Shown here one piece after another: positions 1 through 7,023 of a stretch of DNA of 22,158 nucleotides. The DNA is from an uncultured Muribaculaceae bacterium (GTDB taxonomy: Bacteria > Bacteroidota > Bacteroidia > Bacteroidales > Muribaculaceae). The stretch spans positions 1 to 22,158 of the forward strand of contig CAJTZQ010000062.1 in assembly GCA_910583795.1 (NCBI GenBank), read 5' to 3'. A program made the position numbers and the translations under genes. The notes below the pieces were generated by a model, which worked only from the letters and a program-made list of their open reading frames with translations, made no database searches and was not told the origin of the DNA. Within the stretch, counting starts at the first letter, position 1. Every line of letters begins with the position of its first letter.

Positions 1-54
1 AGCACTGGTCTCCAAAACCAGGTGTCGGGAGTTCGAGCCTCTCTTCCCGTGCCA
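1..54 (+). tRNA. tRNA-Trp (anticodon CCA), 5' part cut off by window edge
   Basis: This is the 3' two-thirds of a tryptophan tRNA. The anticodon stem pairs CTGGT (5-9) with ACCAG (17-21) around a seven-base loop that carries CCA at 12-14, the tryptophan anticodon. The T arm has stem 27-31 with 39-43 and the loop TTCGAGC at 32-38. The acceptor 3' strand, discriminator G51 and a genome-encoded CCA (52-54) finish the molecule. The D arm and 5' acceptor strand lie outside the window. It ends 12 bases before secE, so the tRNA and secE are probably co-transcribed and separated by processing, an arrangement common in bacteria. Confidence 0.95.
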
Positions 55-66
55 ATCAGATGTAAT

Positions 67-258
67 ATGAAATTAATTAACGACATAAAGGAATCTTACG
101 ACGAACTTGTCTATAAGGTTTCTTGGCCAACTCAGAAACAGCTTATCAACAGCTCAGTGCTGGTGCTGATTGCTTCCATCATCATCGCTGTGTTTATTTG
201 GGTTGTAGATAAGATTTTCAATCTTCTGATGGAGCTTATATACAGCATCAGTTTTTAA
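67..258 (+). CDS. secE: Preprotein translocase subunit SecE
   Basis: The 63-residue protein is the small essential SecE subunit, which clamps SecY in the inner-membrane Sec channel. An amphipathic N-terminal helix ends in the family-typical stretch KVSWPTQKQL (about residues 17-26). One hydrophobic membrane segment follows at about residues 31-55. This is the short single-span form found in most bacteria, not the three-span form of E. coli. The open frame extends upstream into the tRNA, so the ATG at 67, just past the tRNA 3' end, is the sensible start. nusG follows after 18 bases, the near-universal secE-nusG order. Confidence 0.95.
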   Translation: MKLINDIKESYDELVYKVSWPTQKQLINSSVLVLIASIIIAVFIWVVDKIFNLLMELIYSISF

Positions 259-276
259 ACTTTAAATTGTAGCTCA

Positions 277-828
277 ATGGCTGATAATAAGAAAGAATGG
301 TACGTCTTGCGTGCCATTTCAGGTAAGGAAGCAAAAGTCAAGGAAGTTCTCGATGCAGCTATCAAGAACACTGACCTTGGTAACTATGTTTCGCAGGTAT
401 TGATTCCTACAGAGAAAGTTTACACTACGCGCAATGGCAAGAAAGTGCTTAAGGAGCGTAATCTCTATTCCGGGTATGTTTTCATTGAGGCATGTCTGAC
501 AGGAGAGGTTATTTATGAACTCCGGAACACGACTAATGTCATTGATTTTTTGCGTGGTCGTAGCAAAAGTAGCCTTCCCGAGCCTCTGCGAGAAAGTGAG
601 GTTATGAGAATGCTTGGCGCGGCTGATGATTTGCGGACACCTCAGGAAGATACTTCACAAGAATATATTGTAGGAGAGTCTGTAAAAGTAAATTTCGGAC
701 CTTTCTCCGGTTTTAGTGGAGTGATTCGTGAAGTTAACGCAGACCGAAAGAAGATTAAGGTCGAAGTTAAGATTTTCGGTCGACCAACCGACCTTGAGTT
801 GGAAAATTCGCAGGTGGAAAGAATTTGA
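277..828 (+). CDS. nusG: Transcription termination/antitermination factor NusG
   Basis: NusG (183 residues) binds the RNA polymerase clamp, suppresses pausing and links polymerase to Rho or to the ribosome. The N-terminal NGN domain opens with WYVLRAISGKEAKVKEVL (about residues 8-25), has the typical SGYVFIEA strand near 64-71, and spans about residues 7-115. The C-terminal KOW domain starts near GESVKVNFGPFSGFSG (about residues 132-147) and runs to the end. The length is normal for the family. It lies between secE and the L11 gene, its standard position. The start follows an A/T-rich leader without a clear Shine-Dalgarno sequence, as is usual in Bacteroidota. Confidence 0.97.
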   Translation: MADNKKEWYVLRAISGKEAKVKEVLDAAIKNTDLGNYVSQVLIPTEKVYTTRNGKKVLKERNLYSGYVFIEACLTGEVIYELRNTTNVIDFLRGRSKSSLPEPLRESEVMRMLGAADDLRTPQEDTSQEYIVGESVKVNFGPFSGFSGVIREVNADRKKIKVEVKIFGRPTDLELENSQVERI

Positions 829-892
829 TCTCACTGATGTTACGCAGAAGGTATATATTCCACTGCATCAAACCAATTAAATAATAATAACA

Positions 893-1336
893 ATGGCTAA
901 AGAAATTGCTGGACAGATCAAATTGCAGATAAAGGGTGGTGCGGCGAATCCGTCGCCTCCAGTAGGACCCGCATTGGGTTCGAAGGGCATCAATATCATG
1001 GAATTTTGCAAGCAATTCAACGCCCGTACCCAAGATAAGGCAGGAAAGGTTCTCCCGGTAGTAATCACTTACTATACTGATAAATCTTTCGACTTTATCG
1101 TGAAAACTCCTCCGGTAGCTGTTCAGCTAAAGGAGATTGCCAAAATCAAGAGCGGTTCGGCTCAGCCTAATCGTAAGAAAGTGGCAGAGATTTCATGGGA
1201 TCAGGTGAAGACTATTGCAGAAGACAAGATGCCTGATTTGAACTGTTTTACTTTAGACTCGGCAATGCGCATGGTTGCCGGCACAGCGAGGAGCATGGGT
1301 ATCACCGTTAAAGGGGCATTCCCTGAAAACATCTAA
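893..1336 (+). CDS. rplK: 50S ribosomal protein L11
   Basis: L11 (147 residues) binds 23S rRNA at the GTPase-associated centre, where it takes part in factor binding and is the target site of thiostrepton-type antibiotics. The N-terminal domain carries the proline-rich segment NPSPPVGPALGS (residues 19-30), the face that contacts such antibiotics. The C-terminal rRNA-binding domain holds SGSAQPNRKKVAEI and ends in the conserved GTARSMGITVKG. It begins 64 bases after nusG and is followed by L1 after 12 bases. No variant residue stands out in the proline segment. Confidence 0.98.
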   Translation: MAKEIAGQIKLQIKGGAANPSPPVGPALGSKGINIMEFCKQFNARTQDKAGKVLPVVITYYTDKSFDFIVKTPPVAVQLKEIAKIKSGSAQPNRKKVAEISWDQVKTIAEDKMPDLNCFTLDSAMRMVAGTARSMGITVKGAFPENI

Positions 1337-1348
1337 AAATCTTCAAAA

Positions 1349-2044
1349 ATGGGAAAACTGACAAAAAATCAAAAGTTGGCTTTGTCGAAGATTGAACCCG
1401 GGAAAGCTTATACTCTCGCCGAAGCTGCAGAGAAGGTCAAGGAGGTTACTTTTACCAAATTCGATGCTTCTTTCGATATAGACGTGCGTCTCGGAGTAGA
1501 TCCTCGTAAGGCAGACCAGATGGTTCGTGGCGTTGTTTCACTTCCTCACGGTACAGGTAAGCAGGTTCGTGTCTTGGTGCTTTGCACACCGGATGCCGAA
1601 GCCGCAGCTAAAGAAGCTGGTGCTGACTATGTAGGTCTCGACGAATATCTTACTAAGATCAAAGGTGGTTGGACTGATGTTGATGTGATCATCACTCAGC
1701 CTTCTGTCATGGGTAAGCTCGGTCCTTTGGGCCGTATCCTTGGTCCTCGTGGTCTCATGCCTAACCCTAAGAGTGGCACTGTAACTATGGATGTTGCAAA
1801 AGCTGTCAAGGAGGTTAAGCAAGGTAAGATTGATTTCAAGGTTGATAAAACAGGTATTGTTCATGCTTCTATAGGTAAAGTAAGTTTCACTGCCGACCAG
1901 ATGCGTGATAATGCTAAGGAATTTATCAACACGCTTGTAAAACTGAAACCTGCTACAGCAAAGGGTACATATATCAAGAGCATTTATCTTTCGAGCACAA
2001 TGAGTCCCGGCGTAAAGGTGGAACCCAAGTCTGTGGTTGAATAA
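1349..2044 (+). CDS. rplA: 50S ribosomal protein L1
   Basis: L1 (231 residues) forms the mobile L1 stalk with 23S rRNA and helps release deacylated tRNA from the E site; in many bacteria it also represses its own operon. Recognisable parts are FDVDVRLGVDPRKADQMVRG-type residues near 39-60 (here beginning FDIDVRLG), the LGPRGLMPNPKSGTV loop in the second half of the protein, and the C-terminal segment with KGTYIKSIYLSSTMSPG. The length matches the family. The gene is 12 bases after rplK and 17 bases before rplJ, so the four ribosomal genes read as one tight unit. Confidence 0.98.
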   Translation: MGKLTKNQKLALSKIEPGKAYTLAEAAEKVKEVTFTKFDASFDIDVRLGVDPRKADQMVRGVVSLPHGTGKQVRVLVLCTPDAEAAAKEAGADYVGLDEYLTKIKGGWTDVDVIITQPSVMGKLGPLGRILGPRGLMPNPKSGTVTMDVAKAVKEVKQGKIDFKVDKTGIVHASIGKVSFTADQMRDNAKEFINTLVKLKPATAKGTYIKSIYLSSTMSPGVKVEPKSVVE

Positions 2045-2061
2045 ACTAAAATGAAGACGAA

Positions 2062-2586
2062 ATGAAAAAGGAAGATAAATCACTCATCATTGAAAAGATC
2101 GGAAATGCGCTTGGAGAATATTCTTGCGTTTATCTGACCCAGACCTCAGGTCTCGATGCCGAAAAAACAAGTGCGCTTCGTCGTGCATGTTTCAAGGATG
2201 ATATCAAAATGCTTTGTGTTAAGAACACTCTTCTTAAGAAAGCTTTTGAAGCAAGCGAGATCGATTATAGCGGGCTTTATGATCTTCTTCACGGCGAAAC
2301 TACACTTCTTCTCAGCAACGTAGGCAACGCGCCTGCAAAACTCTTAAAGAAGTTCCGCCAGAAGAACGACACTCTCCCTATGTTGAAGGGTGCGTTTGTT
2401 GAAGAGACTGTATATGTTGGTGAAGAGCAGTTAGACCTTCTCAGCAGCATTAAGAGTAAGAATGAACTCATCGCCGATGTCATCGGTCTTCTCCAGAGCC
2501 CTGCCAAGAATGTTGTCAGCGCTCTTCAGAGCGGAGCAACTAAGCTTCACGGCATTTTGGAGACCTTGTCTAACAAAGAAAACTAA
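2062..2586 (+). CDS. rplJ: 50S ribosomal protein L10
   Basis: L10 (174 residues) anchors L7/L12 dimers to the GTPase-associated centre of the large subunit. The N-terminal rRNA-binding domain includes VKNTLLKKAFE (about residues 53-63) and GETTLLLS (about 78-85). The C-terminal helix that carries L7/L12 dimers corresponds to the last 40 or so residues, around LLQSPAKNVVSALQSGATKLHGIL. Only 17 bases separate it from rplA. That leaves no room for the long L10-binding leader known in front of rplJ in E. coli, so any autoregulation must work differently here (inference). Confidence 0.97.
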   Translation: MKKEDKSLIIEKIGNALGEYSCVYLTQTSGLDAEKTSALRRACFKDDIKMLCVKNTLLKKAFEASEIDYSGLYDLLHGETTLLLSNVGNAPAKLLKKFRQKNDTLPMLKGAFVEETVYVGEEQLDLLSSIKSKNELIADVIGLLQSPAKNVVSALQSGATKLHGILETLSNKEN

Positions 2587-2618
2587 TCAAGTAAAAAATA
2601 ATAAAAAGAAATACAACA

Positions 2619-2996
2619 ATGGCAGATTTGAAAGCATTTGCAGAACAATTGGTTAACCTTTCCGTAAAGGAAGTGAACGAACTTGCTCAGATCCTCAAAG
2701 AGGAGTATGGCATCGAACCCGCCGCTGCTGCAGTGGCAGTTGCAGCTGGTCCCGTAGCTGGTGGCGCTCCTGCTGAGGAGGAGAAGACTAACTTCGACGT
2801 AATCCTCAAAGCTGCTGGCGCAAGCAAGCTCGCAGTTGTTAAGCTCGTTAAGGAGCTCACTGGTCTTGGTCTTAAGGAGGCTAAAGCTCTCGTTGACGGT
2901 GCTCCCGGTGTCGTTAAGGAAGGTCTTCCTAAAGCAGAGGCTGAGGGCTTGAAGAAGCAGCTCGAAGAAGCTGGTGCTGAAGTAGAGCTCAAATAA
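2619..2996 (+). CDS. rplL: 50S ribosomal protein L7/L12
   Basis: This 125-residue acidic protein is the multi-copy stalk protein that recruits translation GTPases. The N-terminal dimerisation helices (about residues 3-31) bind L10. An alanine/glycine/proline-rich hinge follows (about residues 34-52). The C-terminal globular domain begins at TNFDVILKAAG and carries the GTPase-contacting helix LVKELTGLGLKEAKALVDGAP. It lies 32 bases after rplJ and is followed by a strong terminator hairpin. As is typical for L7/L12, codon use looks highly biased. Confidence 0.98.
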   Translation: MADLKAFAEQLVNLSVKEVNELAQILKEEYGIEPAAAAVAVAAGPVAGGAPAEEEKTNFDVILKAAGASKLAVVKLVKELTGLGLKEAKALVDGAPGVVKEGLPKAEAEGLKKQLEEAGAEVELK

Positions 2997-3018
2997 GTAA
3001 ATCCTTATCCTACCAATA

Positions 3019-3059
3019 GGTTAAGAACGCTAGAGAAGTGGCGTTCTTAACCTTTTTTT
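3019..3059 (+). terminator. Intrinsic terminator between rplL and rpoB
   Basis: A perfect 12-bp stem pairs GGTTAAGAACGC (3019-3030) with GCGTTCTTAACC (3041-3052). The loop is 10 bases, and seven T residues follow directly (3053-3059). This is a textbook intrinsic terminator in the sense direction. Because rpoB follows on the same strand, it may act as a partial terminator that lowers RNA polymerase output relative to ribosomal proteins. Confidence 0.85.
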
Positions 3060-3089
3060 GGCATATTTAAATATTCATCACGAATTTTG
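3057..3089 (+). promoter_or_regulatory. Candidate Bacteroidota-type promoter for rpoBC
   Basis: TTTG at 3057-3060 lies 21 bases before GAATTTTG at 3082-3089. This fits the Bacteroidota -33 TTTG / -7 TAnnTTTG pattern with one mismatch in the -7 box. It would place a start site near 3096 and give rpoB a leader of roughly 85 bases. The -33 element overlaps the end of the terminator T-run. AT-rich sequence makes chance matches easy, so this is only a candidate. Confidence 0.3.
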
Positions 3090-3179
3090 GCTTTTTATTT
3101 GTATTTCAACAGATTGCATGATGGGTGTATGCCATCTTCACTTCTCAAGGAGTAAATTTTACAGAAAACAACAACCCCA

Positions 3180-6100
3180 ATGTCAGTAAATTTAACCGAA
3201 AAACCGCGCGTAAACTTCGCTTCTATAAAGAATCCGCTCCCTTTTCCTGACTTCCTGGAGGTTCAGCTGAAATCTTTTAAAGATTTTCTTCAGCTTGATG
3301 TGCCCCCGGAGGAAAGAAAAAATCAGGGACTCTATAAGGTGTTTGCGGAGAATTTCCCAATTGCCGACACTCGCAATAATTTCGTGTTGGAGTTTCTCGA
3401 TTATTATATCGACCCTCCCCGCTATTCAATTGACGAATGTCTCGAAAGGGGACTAACTTATAGCGTCCCTTTAAAAGCCAAGTTGAAGCTTTATTGCACG
3501 GATCCCGACCATGAGGACTTCGACACCACCATTCAAGACGTCTATCTCGGTCCTATCCCTTATATGACCGAACAGGGCACATTTGTGATTAATGGTGCCG
3601 AACGTGTTGTCGTTTCTCAGCTTCACCGTTCTCCTGGTGTCTTTTTCGGACAAAGCACTCATGCTAACGGAACAAAACTTTATTCAGCCCGTATCATTCC
3701 TTTCCGTGGAAGTTGGATTGAGTTTGCTACTGACATCAATAATGTGATGTATGCTTATATAGACCGTAAAAAGAAGTTGCCTGTCACTACGCTCCTTCGT
3801 GCCATCGGTCTTGAAAGCGATAAAGACATCATTCAGATTTTTGATCTTGCTGAAGAAATTAAAGTAACCAAACAGAATCTCAAGGCGGCTGTGGGTAGAA
3901 AGCTCGCCGGACGTATTGTCAAAAGCTGGCTTGAAGATTACTGTGATAGCGCTACAGGTGAAGTTGTGTCGATTGAACGTAACGACGTGGTCGTTGACCG
4001 TGGTACAGAACTCACTGAAGACAATATTGATGCAATTATAGAAAGCGGGGCAAAAACCGTCCTTCTTGAGAAGGAAAATGTCAGCGCTGTAGATTATAGC
4101 ATCATTTTCAATACTCTGCAAAAAGATACTTCCAACTCTGAGAAGGAAGCTATTCAATATATATACAGGCAACTCCGTAACGCCGAGCCACCGGACGATG
4201 CGTCTGCTCGCGAGGTGATCCAGAATCTTTTCTTTTCAGAAAAGAGATATGACCTTGGTGAGGTGGGTCGTTTCCGCATAAATAAAAAACTCGGTCTCGA
4301 CACTCCTGATAATGTCAAGGTTCTCACACGTGAGGATATTATCGCGATTATCAAGTATCTTATCGAGCTTATTAACTCGAAGAGCGATGTAGATGATATC
4401 GACCACTTGAGCAACAGACGTGTGCGCACTGTAGGCGAGCAGCTTTACAATCAATTTGGAGTTGGTCTGGCACGTATGTCCCGTACGATACGCGAGCGTA
4501 TGAATGTGCGCGACAATGAAGTGTTTAAGCCGATCGATCTTATAAACGCGAAGACCATCTCTTCCGTAATCAATACTTTCTTCGGCACTAACGCTCTGTC
4601 TCAGTTCATGGATCAGACTAATCCATTGGCTGAGATTACACACAAGCGTCGTATGTCTGCTCTCGGTCCCGGCGGTCTTTCCCGTGAACGTGCTGGATTC
4701 GAGGTGCGAGACGTACACTATACCCATTACGGTCGTCTTTGCCCTATCGAGACTCCTGAAGGCCCTAACATCGGTCTTATCTCGTCTCTTTGTGTGTATG
4801 CGAAGATTAACAACCTCGGCTTTATTGAGACTCCTTATCGCCTTGTAGAAAACGGCAAGGTGAATATCAATAATGATGAAGTGGTCTACATGACTGCTGA
4901 AATCGAGGAGGGCAAAATGATCGCGCAAGGCAACGCTCCTCTTAACGATGACGGCACGTTTATCAATAACCGCGTAAAGGCACGTCTTGAAGCAGACTTC
5001 CCTATTGTTGCTCCTGATCAGGTCAACCTTATGGATGTCGCTCCTATCCAGATTGCTTCTATCGCAGCTTCTCTTATCCCGTTCCTTGAACATGATGATG
5101 CCAACCGTGCACTCATGGGATCTAACATGATGCGTCAGGCGGTTCCTCTTCTCAGAAGTGAGGCACCTATTGTCGGTACGGGTATTGAAGGTCAGCTTAT
5201 CCGTGATTCCCGTACTCAGATTATGGCAGAGGGAGCCGGTGTGATTGAATATGTCGACGCCACTGTAATCCGCATCAAGTATGACCGCACAGACGATGAG
5301 GAGTTCGTTGAATTTGAGCCTGCAACTAAGGAATATAAGATTCCTAAGTTCCGTAGAACCAACCAGGGCACTACTATAGACCTTCGCCCGATATGTGAAG
5401 TAGGTCAGAGAGTTGAGAAAGGAGACATCCTTACTGAAGGATATTCTACTGAGAAGGGTGAACTTGCCCTTGGACGTAACCTTAAGGTAGCGTTCATGCC
5501 TTGGAAGGGTTATAACTATGAGGACGCTATTGTGCTCAACGAACGTATGGTTCGTGAGGATATCCTTACTTCTGTACATGTTGACGAATACACTCTTGAA
5601 GTGCGTGAGACTAAGCGTGGCATGGAAGAGCTTACAAGCGATATCCCCAACGTTAGTGAGGATGCTACAAAAGATCTCGATGAGCGTGGTATTATCCGTG
5701 TTGGTGCGCATGTTGTGCCGGGAGACATAATGATCGGCAAGATCACTCCTAAAGGCGAAAGTGATCCTACACCTGAAGAGAAACTGCTTCGAGCAATCTT
5801 TGGAGATAAGGCAGGCGATGTGAAGGATGCCTCTCTTAAGGCTTCTCCTTCTCTGAAGGGCGTCGTGATAGGCACAAATCTCTTCTCACGCGCTATGAAG
5901 AGCAAAAATAAGAAGAGCGCCAATGCACAGCTCCCCAAACTTGATGAGGAGTATGAGGATAAACAGAGTGAACTTAAAGAAATTCTTGTAGGCAAACTTC
6001 AGACTCTTCTTAAAGGTAAGGTTTCAGCTGGCGTTAAGGATTTCATCGGTGTTGACATCATACCGACAGGTGCCCGTTTTGCTGACCAGACTTTCGGAAA

Positions 6101-6992
6101 TATTGACTATGAGACTGTCAATCTCGGGAATTGGACAGACGACGAGCGTATCAATAAGATGGTAATGGCTCTCATAACCAACTATCTGCGCAAGTCTAAA
6201 GAGATCGACAGCGAGCTTCGCCGTAAGAAATTTGATATTACTATCGGTGACGAGCTTCCATCCGGTATCATGCAAATGGCGAAGGTCTATATCGCCAAAA
6301 AACGTAAAATTGGCGTAGGTGATAAAATGGCAGGTCGCCACGGTAACAAAGGTATCGTGTCAAGGGTGGTTCGTCAGGAAGATATGCCGTTCCTTGAAGA
6401 CGGCACCCCTGTTGATATCGTGCTTAACCCTCTTGGTGTGCCTTCTCGTATGAACCTTGGACAGATTTTCGAAACGGTTCTTGGCTGGGCAGGGCGCGAG
6501 CTCGGAGAGAAATTCGCAACTCCGATTTTCGATGGAGCAAGTCTCGACGACCTTAACGAGTGGACTGATAAGGCAGGTATCCCAAGATATGGTAAGACAT
6601 ATCTATACGACGGCGGTACCGGTGACAGATTTGACCAGCCCGCGACGGTGGGTGTGATCTACATGCTTAAGCTTGGTCACATGGTTGAGGATAAGATGCA
6701 TGCCCGTTCTATCGGTCCATACTCACTTATTACTCAGCAGCCACTTGGCGGTAAGGCTCAGTTTGGTGGTCAGCGTTTCGGTGAAATGGAGGTTTGGGCG
6801 CTCGAGGCATTCGGCGCAGCCCACATTCTTCAGGAAATCCTCACAATCAAGAGTGATGATGTGATGGGACGTAGCAAAGCTTACGAGGCTATTGTCAAGG
6901 GTGATCCGATGCCGAACCCGGGTATTCCCGAATCTCTCAACGTGCTTCTGCATGAATTGCGCGGTTTGGGCTTGAGCATCACCTTGGAATAA
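3180..6992 (+). CDS. rpoB: DNA-directed RNA polymerase subunit beta
   Basis: The beta subunit (1270 residues) forms, with beta prime, the catalytic cleft of RNA polymerase. The rifampicin-binding cluster begins at Q475 (E. coli Q513), with D478, H488, R491 and S493 matching the sensitive E. coli residues D516, H526, R529 and S531. The nearby segment RERAGFEVRDVHYTHYGR is intact. The conserved GRHGNKG motif is at 1052-1058. The protein ends in the usual helix LHELRGLGLSITLE. The length fits Bacteroidota RpoB. The ATG at 3180 lies 120 bases past the terminator; an AAGGAG at 3147 is too far upstream to be its ribosome binding site. rpoC follows after 31 bases. Confidence 0.99.
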   Translation: MSVNLTEKPRVNFASIKNPLPFPDFLEVQLKSFKDFLQLDVPPEERKNQGLYKVFAENFPIADTRNNFVLEFLDYYIDPPRYSIDECLERGLTYSVPLKAKLKLYCTDPDHEDFDTTIQDVYLGPIPYMTEQGTFVINGAERVVVSQLHRSPGVFFGQSTHANGTKLYSARIIPFRGSWIEFATDINNVMYAYIDRKKKLPVTTLLRAIGLESDKDIIQIFDLAEEIKVTKQNLKAAVGRKLAGRIVKSWLEDYCDSATGEVVSIERNDVVVDRGTELTEDNIDAIIESGAKTVLLEKENVSAVDYSIIFNTLQKDTSNSEKEAIQYIYRQLRNAEPPDDASAREVIQNLFFSEKRYDLGEVGRFRINKKLGLDTPDNVKVLTREDIIAIIKYLIELINSKSDVDDIDHLSNRRVRTVGEQLYNQFGVGLARMSRTIRERMNVRDNEVFKPIDLINAKTISSVINTFFGTNALSQFMDQTNPLAEITHKRRMSALGPGGLSRERAGFEVRDVHYTHYGRLCPIETPEGPNIGLISSLCVYAKINNLGFIETPYRLVENGKVNINNDEVVYMTAEIEEGKMIAQGNAPLNDDGTFINNRVKARLEADFPIVAPDQVNLMDVAPIQIASIAASLIPFLEHDDANRALMGSNMMRQAVPLLRSEAPIVGTGIEGQLIRDSRTQIMAEGAGVIEYVDATVIRIKYDRTDDEEFVEFEPATKEYKIPKFRRTNQGTTIDLRPICEVGQRVEKGDILTEGYSTEKGELALGRNLKVAFMPWKGYNYEDAIVLNERMVREDILTSVHVDEYTLEVRETKRGMEELTSDIPNVSEDATKDLDERGIIRVGAHVVPGDIMIGKITPKGESDPTPEEKLLRAIFGDKAGDVKDASLKASPSLKGVVIGTNLFSRAMKSKNKKSANAQLPKLDEEYEDKQSELKEILVGKLQTLLKGKVSAGVKDFIGVDIIPTGARFADQTFGNIDYETVNLGNWTDDERINKMVMALITNYLRKSKEIDSELRRKKFDITIGDELPSGIMQMAKVYIAKKRKIGVGDKMAGRHGNKGIVSRVVRQEDMPFLEDGTPVDIVLNPLGVPSRMNLGQIFETVLGWAGRELGEKFATPIFDGASLDDLNEWTDKAGIPRYGKTYLYDGGTGDRFDQPATVGVIYMLKLGHMVEDKMHARSIGPYSLITQQPLGGKAQFGGQRFGEMEVWALEAFGAAHILQEILTIKSDDVMGRSKAYEAIVKGDPMPNPGIPESLNVLLHELRGLGLSITLE

Positions 6993-7023
6993 TTCAGAAA
7001 TCAAGAAGGAGACAAACAATAAT

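Noticed and set aside
22..66. Upstream extension of secE
   Set aside because: The extra codons run through the tRNA-Trp sequence; the ATG at 67 gives the normal SecE N-terminus.
2045..2061. L10 autoregulatory leader before rplJ
   Set aside because: Only 17 bases separate rplA and rplJ, too short for the known leader structure.
4602..4658. Rifampicin-resistance changes in rpoB
   Set aside because: Residues equivalent to E. coli D516, H526, R529 and S531 are unchanged. The differences at 518, 522 and 530 look like normal lineage variation, not acquired resistance.
4236..5711. A 491-codon open frame antisense to rpoB
   Set aside because: It lies wholly opposite the essential rpoB coding region, has no recognisable domain, and its composition is that of a reverse-strand shadow of a highly biased gene.
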